Shown: positions 8,463 through 16,151 of the stretch, piece after piece | Numbering within the stretch: position 1 is the first letter of the stretch | How the letters are laid out: each line of letters begins with the position of its first letter | NCBI GenBank assembly: GCA_023451855.1 | Contig: JAEXXY010000229.1 | Span: 1 to 43,712, forward strand | From: Actinomycetes bacterium | Lineage (GTDB): Bacteria > Actinomycetota > Actinomycetes > Actinomycetales > Dermatophilaceae | DNA: 43,712 bases | Reading direction: 5' to 3' | The notes under the pieces: generated by a model | The model's database searches: none | The model's input: only the letters and a program-made list of their open reading frames with translations | Told to the model about the DNA's origin: nothing | Made by a program: the position numbers and the translations under genes

Positions 8463-8711
8463 ATGGACCGCGCGGCGGAACGCAAAGCGCTGGCTGAGGT
8501 GCAGGCTCGACTCGAGAAGCGCTTCCCCGACTTGCATCCGGATGTGATCGCAGCGGCGGTCAGGTTGGCGCACTCGGAACTGGTCGGGCCGGTCCGGGAC
8601 TTCGTCCCGGTGCTGGTCGAGCGCGCGGCGCGCGATCACCTCGCGTTCGCGATGAATGATGATGACGCTCCCGGAGACACGCAGGCCTCCGGCTCGGCGG
8701 CGGATGGCTGA
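8463..8711 (+). CDS. small three-helix-bundle dimerisation-domain-like protein
   Basis: The 82-residue product fits the small actinobacterial proteins annotated as carrying a three-helix-bundle dimerisation domain. Its helices are ALAEVQARLEKRFP, LHPDVIAAAVRLAHSEL and VRDFVPVLVERAARDHL, followed by an acidic tail. The FPDLxPDVI and GPVRDFVPVLVE blocks are the family-like features. GGAG precedes ATG 8463 by nine bases. Such proteins are cytoplasmic and of unknown function. It is convergent with the next gene, with 30 bp between stops. Confidence 0.65.
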   Translation: MDRAAERKALAEVQARLEKRFPDLHPDVIAAAVRLAHSELVGPVRDFVPVLVERAARDHLAFAMNDDDAPGDTQASGSAADG

Positions 8712-8741
8712 GACCCCGCCTTGAGATCCTCGACGACGTTG

Positions 8742-9254
8742 CTACCCCACACGGAGGGGGTGGGGACGCTGGCTGCGGCTCCGCCAAGAGGAGCGATCGG
8801 CCGAGACACTCAGGATGGCCTCCTCGAGCATGGATCTCAGCGTTGCGTCCGCTTCGCGCTGCTCAAGCCGGGATACGCAGTACACGGCGAGGTCCACGCT
8901 CCGGTAGGCCGTGCCGTGGACGTACAGCCAGCGCCGTCGGGTGTCTCCTGGGTCTGCCCGGGCCGTGGCGGCGGCGTCCAGGGCCCGCAGCCACATGGCG
9001 GGATGTCGCTGCACTGCTGTGCCGGTGCAGGCGCCGGCGATCGCGCCGTAGGCCCATGCGCCGTCGGCGTGGGCGCCGACCAGCGCCGGGATCAAGGACG
9101 TCAGTGCCGAACGCCCGCCGTCTGATGTGGCGTCGTTGACGCGCCGGGCCACGTGCCCCAGCAGTGGATGCGTACACGCCGGCCTGTCTCCCCATCGCTC
9201 ACCGGCGGCCACGGCTACGAGCTCCATCAGGCAGGTGCCGTCGTCGGCGCTCAT
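8742..9254 (-). CDS. conserved hypothetical protein
   Basis: The 170-residue product begins at ATG 9254 with SADDGTCLMELVAVAAGERW and GDRPACTHPLLGHVARRVND. That opening is conserved-looking and resembles uncharacterised actinobacterial proteins of about this size, with a pattern of Cys, His and Asp residues. The rest is helical and alanine-rich, without membrane segments. Codon bias is good from 9254 onward and poor upstream, so the longer frame to 9410 is rejected. Function is unknown. Confidence 0.6.
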   Translation of the reverse strand: MSADDGTCLMELVAVAAGERWGDRPACTHPLLGHVARRVNDATSDGGRSALTSLIPALVGAHADGAWAYGAIAGACTGTAVQRHPAMWLRALDAAATARADPGDTRRRWLYVHGTAYRSVDLAVYCVSRLEQREADATLRSMLEEAILSVSADRSSWRSRSQRPHPLRVG

Positions 9255-10085
9255 GTGCGCGCCCACCTGTAAGGCCGGCCGGCCGGGACTCGCACCCATA
9301 GTTCGCCTCACCGATGCGATGGGTCTGTGCCTCCCCGGAACCTCCGAGGAAGGGATCGACATCGAGACTAGATCTCGCGCATTTCGGGAGATCGAACGCT
9401 GCGTGAACAAGCGGCTACGGTGCAGGGACCAGCGTCCGCTACGTGAACTCCGGGACTACCGGTGGCGGACGTAGACGCGGCGCTCCTTGACTGGCTACGT
9501 GGGTGCCCCAAGCGGACAGGCCGGTTGTCTGGATGGCCAACTCCTAACGCCCGCTCCTGGGGCACGGGGCCGCGCCTTCCCGTGGCCGGCCTTGGCGTGA
9601 CCGCGTCCGTGGTTGGGGCTTGCGCCTTCACGCCGACGGCACCGACGGCGACGACTCCTGCCCTGCGCTGCGCCACACCCGAACGTCGGTCTGGGTGGGT
9701 GACTCGTGGCAGGACGACCCGCCCTCCCGGTTCATCGTCATGGAAGGCACGTACAGGCTGTCCGGGCGTGACTTTCCCCCGCCTGCTCCCTCCTGAGCTT
9801 TCCCATGGATCGCACGGGGGTGATCCTGGGGCCGAGTAACACCCACCCCGACCCCTATGACCGGCAGCGGTCCACGATGTCGCACGCGACGATCTCGGTG
9901 TCGGTGACGGTGTCGGTGACGGAACCGGCAGTGCTGCACCTCGACGCGGGCTCGTACTGGCTGGTCAACACGCTCGCGGCAACACTGCAATGCCCCGTGC
10001 GACGGCGGCCAGGTATCCGGGGTCGTGTCGCCCCCGAGAACGAGCCCCATCGCGAGCCCGGCAGGCCCGCCCGACCGGGTGGACG
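9255..10085. other. 831-bp stretch without a confident gene
   Basis: Two fragments hint at a decayed small lipoprotein on the plus strand: a hydrophobic segment ending in a lipobox-like VVGAC near 9600-9630, then, in another frame near 9690-9795, SVWVGDSWQDDPPSRFIVME and YRLSGRDF ending at a TGA. A 12-bp direct repeat (GTGTCGGTGACG) occurs twice at 9898-9921. Nothing here is strong enough to call a gene. Confidence 0.35.
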
Positions 10086-10982
10086 TCAATGGGTCTGCGT
10101 CCGACGGGATTCCCGCCCGGCGGTGAGGAACCGGCGCACGGCCGGGACGACCTGGTCCGGGAACTCGTCCTGGGGGCTGTGGCCGGCCTCGTCGACGAGA
10201 AGGAGCTCGGCATGGCGGAGCCCGGAGAGCAGCTCCTGCTGGCACTCGGGCGGGAAGATGAAGTCCTCTCGTCCAGCGACGACGAGGGTCGGCGCCGTGA
10301 TCTCGCCGAGCCGGGCGCCGACGGACCAGCCGGGCAGGAGCTCGCGTCCGGCGAACCGGAAGGGCTCGGGACGAATCCTCGAGCGCCAGCCGCCCTCGGC
10401 CAGCTCGCGAAGCATGCCACGCCAGCCGTGGTTGGGCATGTAGGCGCCGCTGATCCGCCAGAACATCGGCAGGTACTCCCGCGATTCGAACTCGCCGCCG
10501 AACCAGCGACGGACGAGCTCCACCTTCGCTGGGCCGTAGCCGCGGTCGGACAGCAGGTGCGGAGCGTTCTCCCGGGCCCAGCGGGCGTCGGCGCCGGTGT
10601 CGACCAGCACGAGCCGACAGACTCGATCCGGGTACCTCAAGGCGTACTCGAGAGCGACGTGGCCGCCGAACGAGTGGCCTAAGACGGCCCACCGCTCGAA
10701 GCCGAGGTGCTCGCGGAGGGCTTCGGCGTCGGCGGTCAGGTTCTCCCACGTCATGGACGAAACGGGCGGCCCGGTCGAGCGTCCGTTGCAGCGGTGGTCG
10801 TAGAAGACAAGGGTGTGCTCGTCGGCCAGCCTCCGGAAGGCGCCCATGGTCCACAGGTCGGCGCTGGGTCCGCCATGCATCAGGACGAGTGGCTCGCCGT
10901 GGCCCACGACGTCGACGTAGAGGTCGACGTCGCGTAGCCGGACGTGTCTGGGCCACGTCTTCCGGTGGCGGAGCAGCGGCAT
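10086..10982 (-). CDS. alpha/beta hydrolase, proline-iminopeptidase-like
   Basis: The 298-residue product is an alpha/beta-hydrolase. It has the oxyanion motif LMHGGPSADLW (near residue 35), the nucleophile elbow GHSFGG (Ser104), a probable acid in AGREDFIFP and the catalytic His in EAGHSPQDEFP. HGGP and the YDHRCNGRS stretch place it near the proline iminopeptidase/epoxide hydrolase branch; the substrate cannot be fixed. ATG 10982 follows GGAAGGGAA. The gene lies 19 bp after the stop of the serine hydrolase gene, so the two are probably co-transcribed. No signal peptide is seen. Confidence 0.85.
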   Translation of the reverse strand: MPLLRHRKTWPRHVRLRDVDLYVDVVGHGEPLVLMHGGPSADLWTMGAFRRLADEHTLVFYDHRCNGRSTGPPVSSMTWENLTADAEALREHLGFERWAVLGHSFGGHVALEYALRYPDRVCRLVLVDTGADARWARENAPHLLSDRGYGPAKVELVRRWFGGEFESREYLPMFWRISGAYMPNHGWRGMLRELAEGGWRSRIRPEPFRFAGRELLPGWSVGARLGEITAPTLVVAGREDFIFPPECQQELLSGLRHAELLLVDEAGHSPQDEFPDQVVPAVRRFLTAGRESRRTQTH

Positions 10983-11001
10983 GACCGAGTTCCCTTCCAA
11001 A

Positions 11002-12528
11002 TCAGTGTGTTTCGTCGGCGCCCGACCTCCCGGTCAGTCTCGCGACGCCTCCCGCGACGGTGGCGGCAGCGAGTCCTGCACCGAGCAGCCGCCGCGGGTT
11101 GCGTGCGTCAGGTCGCTTGTCGAAGCCCATGAGATCGAGCCAGAGCCGGTCCACCCGACCCGCACCGTCGGTCGCTGCGAAGACCACCGGCAGGGTGCCC
11201 CTGCCCAGCGACGAGAAGTCCACCCGGAACGCATACGGGTCCTTCGGGTCGTCCGGGTGCAGGGTCATGCCCCGACGCAGGGCGGGGACCGGCATGAGCG
11301 GTTTGAGGACCAGGCGGCGCCCCTCCACGACGACCTCCGCACCGGCGCCCATGAGGGTCCTGGTGAAGAGGTTCGTCACGACGCCCGGTGCAGGGGCGTA
11401 CCAGCCGCAGAGCTCCGCCCAGACCTCCGGCCGTGGCGCGACGTCGTGGCGCACCGGGTCCTCGGGCAGGTCGAGGAGCTGGCGCAGCACCGCGCCAACG
11501 GTCTCGACCGGCGCGCCCCGGCCGCTCAGCCCGCCGGTGTTGGCGAGAGCCAGGACTGCCGTCCCGGCGCTCGGGGCCAGCACCATCGCGGCCAGGAAGC
11601 CAGAGACGACACCGTCCTTGGCCGCGACGCGACGCCCGTCCTCGGCGGTGAGGTCGAAACCCAGCCCCATCCCCGGCAGCCGGGGGTCCGGCTGGTAGTG
11701 CGGGGTGAACAGCTGGGCTACGGTCGCCGGTTGGAGGATTCGCCCGCGCGGACCGGCTCCGCCCTCCAAGAGGCAGCGGAGGTAGCACGCCAGGTCGGCC
11801 GCGGTGGAGTAGAGGCCGCCGCCCCCGGGCGTGGGAACCTCCCTCACGCGCGCCGGCGCGAGCCCGCGTCGTCGCAGGACGTAGCCGGTGGCGAGCCCGG
11901 GGCTCACGCGCTCCGAGCGGGTCAGGTCGGTGTGCTGCATCCCCGAGGGGTCGAGGACCCGGTCACGCAGGTAGTCACGTAGGGCCTGCCCCGAGACGTC
12001 CTCCACGAGCTGACCCAGGGCGGCGAAGCCGTGGTTGCTGTACACCCATTTCGTCCCCGGTTGGACCTCCCGCGGGATCCCTCTGCGGTAGTAGACCCCC
12101 AAAGGCTGAACCCGCTGTGCCTCGACGCCGGCGCCCGCGACCGGTCGGAGCAGGTCGGACAGTCGCAGCCAGTAGCCGACGCCCGAGGTGTGGGTGAGGA
12201 GGTGGCGGATGGTGGCCGGTGCCAGGCCGGGCCGCACCGGACGAAGTCGTAGCGTCGAGAGGTAGTGGTCGGCGGGGGCGTCGAGGTCGACACGTCCCTG
12301 CTCCCAGAGCTGCATGATGGCCACCGCGGTGAAGGTCTTGGTGAGCGAGCCGACGCGGAAGACGGTGTCCGGGGTGATAGGCGAGCCGGTCGTCACGTCC
12401 GAGACACCGTGGCAGTGGAACCAGGTGGGCGCACCGGGGCGCACGACGGCAACCGCCAGCCCTGCGGTCGGCCACCGGTCGAGAACCCGCCCGACCGCGC
12501 GTTCCAGAGCCACTTCACCAGTGCCCAC
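11002..12528 (-). CDS. serine hydrolase, class C beta-lactamase/esterase family
   Basis: The 508-residue product has the SxxK motif SLTK (Ser61, Lys64), the second motif YSN (Tyr163-Asn165) and LTHTSGVGYW typical of class C beta-lactamase-like esterases and D-aminopeptidases. The catalytic domain spans about residues 10-370; the remaining 130 residues form an extra C-terminal beta-rich region. No signal peptide is visible, which argues for an intracellular esterase rather than a periplasmic beta-lactamase. GTG 12528 is used. It is the first gene of a pair with the alpha/beta hydrolase and is divergent from the WS/DGAT gene over 108 bp, so all three may act on acylated substrates. Confidence 0.85.
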   Translation of the reverse strand: MGTGEVALERAVGRVLDRWPTAGLAVAVVRPGAPTWFHCHGVSDVTTGSPITPDTVFRVGSLTKTFTAVAIMQLWEQGRVDLDAPADHYLSTLRLRPVRPGLAPATIRHLLTHTSGVGYWLRLSDLLRPVAGAGVEAQRVQPLGVYYRRGIPREVQPGTKWVYSNHGFAALGQLVEDVSGQALRDYLRDRVLDPSGMQHTDLTRSERVSPGLATGYVLRRRGLAPARVREVPTPGGGGLYSTAADLACYLRCLLEGGAGPRGRILQPATVAQLFTPHYQPDPRLPGMGLGFDLTAEDGRRVAAKDGVVSGFLAAMVLAPSAGTAVLALANTGGLSGRGAPVETVGAVLRQLLDLPEDPVRHDVAPRPEVWAELCGWYAPAPGVVTNLFTRTLMGAGAEVVVEGRRLVLKPLMPVPALRRGMTLHPDDPKDPYAFRVDFSSLGRGTLPVVFAATDGAGRVDRLWLDLMGFDKRPDARNPRRLLGAGLAAATVAGGVARLTGRSGADETH

Positions 12529-12636
12529 GGACCCAGCCTCGGGAACGGAGGTGTCGGCAAGACAGGGCCGTTGGTCACTGGTCGCAGATGGTCGACCGGT
12601 CGGACGCTGGGAGTCAGGCCGCGGGGAGGTGGTGCG

Positions 12637-14016
12637 GTGTCGATCGAGAGGTTGAGCGCCGATGACCGTCTCCTCCTACTCTCGGACGGACGGTGGCCGC
12701 AGGACGTCGGGGTCGTCGCGGTGGTCGAGGGCGGGGCGTTGCTCGACGGGTCGGGACGCCCGCTGGTGGAGGTCGCCCGGGAGGCCGTCGGTCAGGGCCT
12801 TGACGGCCTTCCGCGCCTGCGGCAGGTGCTTCGCGTGCCGCCGCGTGGCCTCGGCGGCCCCTACTGGGTCGACGACCCCTCCTTCGACCTCGCCCAGCAC
12901 GTACGCCTCGGGCCAGCGCTGGGGTCCGGTGACGACGCGGACCTGCTGGCAGCCGTCGAGCGGATCCGGAGCCGTCGGCTCGACATGCGCCGCCCGCTGT
13001 GGGAGCTCTGGCTGCTGCCGGGCCTGGGCGACGGGCGCCTGGCGCTGTTCGTGCGGATGCACCACGTCATGGCCGACGGGGTAGCGGGCGTCGCCACCCT
13101 GTCGACGCTGCTCAGCGACGTAGCCGGGGAGCGGCCTGCCGGGACGGGGGAGTGGTCACCACGACCTGCGCCATCCCGGACCGCCCTGCTCCATGACAGC
13201 CTGCGATCGCGCGGCCGGGGCCTGCGCGGCGCCGTCCGGGCGGTCGCCCATCCACGCGCGAGCTGCGGGCGCGTGGCGGAGGTGTGGCACGGCATTCGTG
13301 GGTTCGTCACCGGGGCACCCGGGCCAGTGACGAGCCTGGGCGGCCTGGTGGGCCCGCACCGTCGGCTGGTTGCCGTGCGCGCCCCGCTCAAGGACGTCGA
13401 GGCTGTGGCTCATACGGAGCACGTCACCGTCAACGACGTGCTTCTCGCGATGATCGCCGGTGGCGTGTCCGCGCTGCTGAGGAGCCGCGGCGAACCCGTC
13501 GACGGGCTGGTGGTGCCGGTCCTCGTGCCCGTCTCTCTGCGGCGGCCCACCGACGGGTCCAGGCTCGGCAACTGGATCTCGCAGATGGCCGTCGGGTTGC
13601 CGGTGGGCGACGCCGACCCAGTAGCTCGGCTGCGGCAGATCAACGCTGCCACGACGAGCGCGAAGGCCGTGCCGCACCCGTCGATGGGGGCGCTGATGAG
13701 GAACCGGCTGCTCAGCGCGCTCGTGCTCCGGCTGATCATCCGCAGGCGGATCAACCTCCTGAGCGCCGACATCATCGGGCCGCGGCAGCCACTGTCCTTC
13801 GCCGGCGCCACGGTCCGCGAGGTCTTCCCGCTGATCAACCTCCTGGGTAACGTCACCCTCGGCGTGGGAGCCATCTCGTACGCCGGCCGTTTCGAGCTCC
13901 TCGTCGTGGCGGATGCCGACCTCCATCCTGACGTCGCAGTCCTCGCTTCCGGCGCCGCGGCGGAGCTGGCCTCGCTGTCAGCGTTCGTCACGCCCGGAGT
14001 TGGGGGATCGCAATGA
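12637..14016 (+). CDS. wax ester synthase/diacylglycerol acyltransferase (WS/DGAT) family protein
   Basis: The 459-residue product is typical WS/DGAT length and begins VSIERLSADDRLLLL. The active-site motif HHVMADG is at residues 142-148, and the C-terminal half ends with the family's usual domain (NxLGNVTLGVGAISYAGRFEL-type ending). These enzymes acylate diacylglycerol or fatty alcohols with acyl-CoA to make storage triacylglycerol or wax ester at the membrane surface. The start is GTG 12637, seven bases after GGGGAGG; the long upstream extension of this frame is non-coding. A lipid-ester role agrees with the two hydrolases encoded on the other strand. Confidence 0.88.
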   Translation: MSIERLSADDRLLLLSDGRWPQDVGVVAVVEGGALLDGSGRPLVEVAREAVGQGLDGLPRLRQVLRVPPRGLGGPYWVDDPSFDLAQHVRLGPALGSGDDADLLAAVERIRSRRLDMRRPLWELWLLPGLGDGRLALFVRMHHVMADGVAGVATLSTLLSDVAGERPAGTGEWSPRPAPSRTALLHDSLRSRGRGLRGAVRAVAHPRASCGRVAEVWHGIRGFVTGAPGPVTSLGGLVGPHRRLVAVRAPLKDVEAVAHTEHVTVNDVLLAMIAGGVSALLRSRGEPVDGLVVPVLVPVSLRRPTDGSRLGNWISQMAVGLPVGDADPVARLRQINAATTSAKAVPHPSMGALMRNRLLSALVLRLIIRRRINLLSADIIGPRQPLSFAGATVREVFPLINLLGNVTLGVGAISYAGRFELLVVADADLHPDVAVLASGAAAELASLSAFVTPGVGGSQ

Positions 14017-14122
14017 GCAGGGGTTAGAACCCATCGACCCCCACGCTCATACCGACCCAAGCAGACTGACCGGCCTGCCTCGAGCCGCCCCGTACCACCT
14101 ACGGTCATCGGCCCACTGCTCT

Positions 14123-14138
14123 GCGGCATGAGCGAACG
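14123..14138 (+). repeat. dispersed motif, copy 5 (15/16)
   Basis: GCGGCATGAGCGAACG matches 15 of 16 bases. It lies in the 293-bp gap between the WS/DGAT and flavoprotein genes, a gap that otherwise holds nothing I can name. Confidence 0.5.
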
Positions 14139-14309
14139 GTGTCGATCAAACCCCTGGATGCGGTGGGTCGGGCATCTGGATGTGCCGTGGCTCCCTCTGC
14201 GCCGTCGGGCAGCCGTTCCACCGTTCGGACCCGGCCGAGTGGACGACCGGCCTAACGTTGACAGGAGGGTGGTCGTATCGACCCCCGCACGCTCCGGTGA
14301 GGAGTGACC

Positions 14310-16151
14310 ATGACCCGCCCTCTGCTGCTTGTCGTCGATCCCGACCTTGACGCTCTCGCCCGCACGGAGGCCGAGCTGGCCCGGCGTTTCAGCGCGGACT
14401 TCCGGATCCGCGGCGAGTCCGACAGTGCAGTCGCCTCAAAGCAGCTTGAGCTCGCCGCCGCGCGCGGGGATCCCGTCGCGCTGGTTCTCGCCGATCCGTG
14501 GCTGCCCGGGCTGACAGGTGCCGAGCTGCTCCGCTCGCTGCGCACCCTCCACCCGGATGCCGGGAGGGCCTTCCTTGTGCCCTGGGGGGCGTGGGCCGAC
14601 GGGCGCACCGCGGACGCCATCCTGCGTGGCATGTCGATGGGCGACATCGACTACTACGTGCTCAAGCCGTGGACCTCGCCCGACGAGCTGTTCTGCCGCA
14701 CCGTCTCGGAGTTCGTGCAGGCGTGGTCGCGCACCGTCGACAACCGCCGACGCGAGGTGGTGGTCGTCGGCGCGGCCCGTGACCCGCGCGGGCACGCCGT
14801 GCGCACTCTCCTGACGCGAAATGGCATACCCCACGCATACCTCGACCGCGGGACGCCGGAGGCGGTCGCGGTGCTCGAGTCGGTCGCAGCGCCGCGGCCC
14901 GCGGACCCGGAGGGACCCCTCGTCATCTGGTTCGCGGCGCTCGGCGGGCGGATGCTGCTCGACCCGACGGACGTCGAGATCTGCCAGGCCTGGGGCATCG
15001 GCACCGACTTCACCGGGCCGGACGGGGTTGAGATCCGCGAGTTCGGTTTGCTCGTCGTCGGTGCCGGTCCCGCTGGCCTGGCGGCCGCCGTCTACGGCTC
15101 GTCCGAGGGCCTGTCGGTCCTCTGCGTCGAGGAGCTGGCACTCGGCGGGCAGGCGGGGACGAGCTCCCTCATCCGCAACTACCTCGGCTTCTCGCGGGGC
15201 CTCTCCGGCGCGGAGCTGGCCCAGCGGGGCTTCCAGCAGGCGTGGGTCTTCGGGGCAAGGTTCGTCCTGACCAGGCGGGTCACCGCGATCGAGCCGCTCG
15301 GCGACAGAGCCGGCTTCCTCGTGACAGTCTCCGACGTCGGTCAGGTGCGCGCCCGGGCAGTGCTCCTCGCCACCGGCGTCGCCTACCGCCGGCTCGGGGT
15401 TCCCTCGCTCGAGGCCCTCACCGGGTCCGGCGTCTACTACGGCGCCAACGTCTCGGTGGCGCACGGCCTGGCCGGCGCGCACACCGTCATCGTCGGCGGC
15501 GGCAACTCGGCCGGCCAGGCGGCCCTGCACCTGCAGCGGTATGCCGCAGAAGTGACCATCGTGATCCGCACTCCCGACCTGTCCGCGACGATGTCGCGCT
15601 ACCTCATCGACGAGATCGAGGCCTCCGACACCATCACTGTCGTCGGCAACGCCGAGGTGGTCGGCGGGGGCGGCGACGGGTGGCTGTCCGAGGTGGTCGT
15701 CGCGGACCGGACGACGGGCGAGCAGCAGACGCTGCCGGCCCACGGCCTCTTCGTCATGATCGGGGCGGAGCCGCACACCTCGTGGCTCCCGACCGCCGTC
15801 GTGCGCGACCGCTGGGGCTTCGTCGTCACCGGCGCGGACCTTCGCGAGTTCGGAGCCTGGAGCCTCGAGCGGCCCGCAGGGGCCCACGAGACGTCGGTGC
15901 CCGGCCTGTTCGCGGTGGGCGACGTTCGGGCCGGATCGGTCAAGCGGGTCGCCTCGGCTGTCGGCGAGGGGTCGGTCGTGGTGTCCGAGGTCCACCAGTA
16001 CCTCGCGCTCCTCGACGCCGGGCGCCGCCCCGAGCCTCCGAGCTGCGCGGGTGAGGCGAGAGCGACGAGCACGAAGACCACGAAGAGCACGAAGAGCACG
16101 AAGAGCACGAAGAGCACGGAGAGCACGGGAGCCGCCGGTCGCCGTGGCTGA
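14310..16151 (+). CDS. receiver domain fused to thioredoxin-reductase-like flavoprotein lacking CxxC
   Basis: The 613-residue product has three parts. Residues 1-125 are a response-regulator receiver with acidic residues in VVDPD, phospho-acceptor Asp62 in LADPWLP and Lys119 in YVLKPW. Residues 145-235 are a thioredoxin-like or linking domain. Residues 245-570 are a thioredoxin-reductase fold with FAD motif GAGPAGLAAA, NADPH motif GGGNSAGQAA and a C-terminal GLFAVGDVR. At the site of the redox CxxC the sequence reads YYGANVSVAHG, so the disulfide is missing and it cannot be a classical thioredoxin reductase. It may be a ferredoxin-NADP-type oxidoreductase controlled by phosphorylation. The tail carries repeated Ser-Thr-Lys triplets. 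ATG 14310 follows GGAG. The 3' end overlaps the cyclase gene. Confidence 0.85.
   Translation: MTRPLLLVVDPDLDALARTEAELARRFSADFRIRGESDSAVASKQLELAAARGDPVALVLADPWLPGLTGAELLRSLRTLHPDAGRAFLVPWGAWADGRTADAILRGMSMGDIDYYVLKPWTSPDELFCRTVSEFVQAWSRTVDNRRREVVVVGAARDPRGHAVRTLLTRNGIPHAYLDRGTPEAVAVLESVAAPRPADPEGPLVIWFAALGGRMLLDPTDVEICQAWGIGTDFTGPDGVEIREFGLLVVGAGPAGLAAAVYGSSEGLSVLCVEELALGGQAGTSSLIRNYLGFSRGLSGAELAQRGFQQAWVFGARFVLTRRVTAIEPLGDRAGFLVTVSDVGQVRARAVLLATGVAYRRLGVPSLEALTGSGVYYGANVSVAHGLAGAHTVIVGGGNSAGQAALHLQRYAAEVTIVIRTPDLSATMSRYLIDEIEASDTITVVGNAEVVGGGGDGWLSEVVVADRTTGEQQTLPAHGLFVMIGAEPHTSWLPTAVVRDRWGFVVTGADLREFGAWSLERPAGAHETSVPGLFAVGDVRAGSVKRVASAVGEGSVVVSEVHQYLALLDAGRRPEPPSCAGEARATSTKTTKSTKSTKSTKSTESTGAAGRRG
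16067..16129 (+). repeat. seven 9-bp tandem repeats in the flavoprotein 3' end
   Basis: The units are GAGCACGAA, GACCACGAA, GAGCACGAA three times, GAGCACGGA and GAGCACGGG. They encode a Ser-Thr-Lys-type tail just before the stop codon at 16149-16151. Unit gain or loss would keep frame. Confidence 0.85.

Noticed and set aside
9898..9921. Twice-repeated GTGTCGGTGACG
   Set aside because: Two copies only, in a gene desert, with no conservation evidence; noted in the region entry but not treated as a functional array.
9628..10956. 442-codon minus-strand frame across the alpha/beta hydrolase gene
   Set aside because: Arg/Pro-rich shadow in another frame; the hydrolase frame has the HGG, GHSFGG and AGH motifs.
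10976..10991. GCGGCATGACCGAGTT as another motif copy
   Set aside because: It is the start-codon region of the alpha/beta hydrolase gene (reverse complement), so the likeness is explained by coding sequence.
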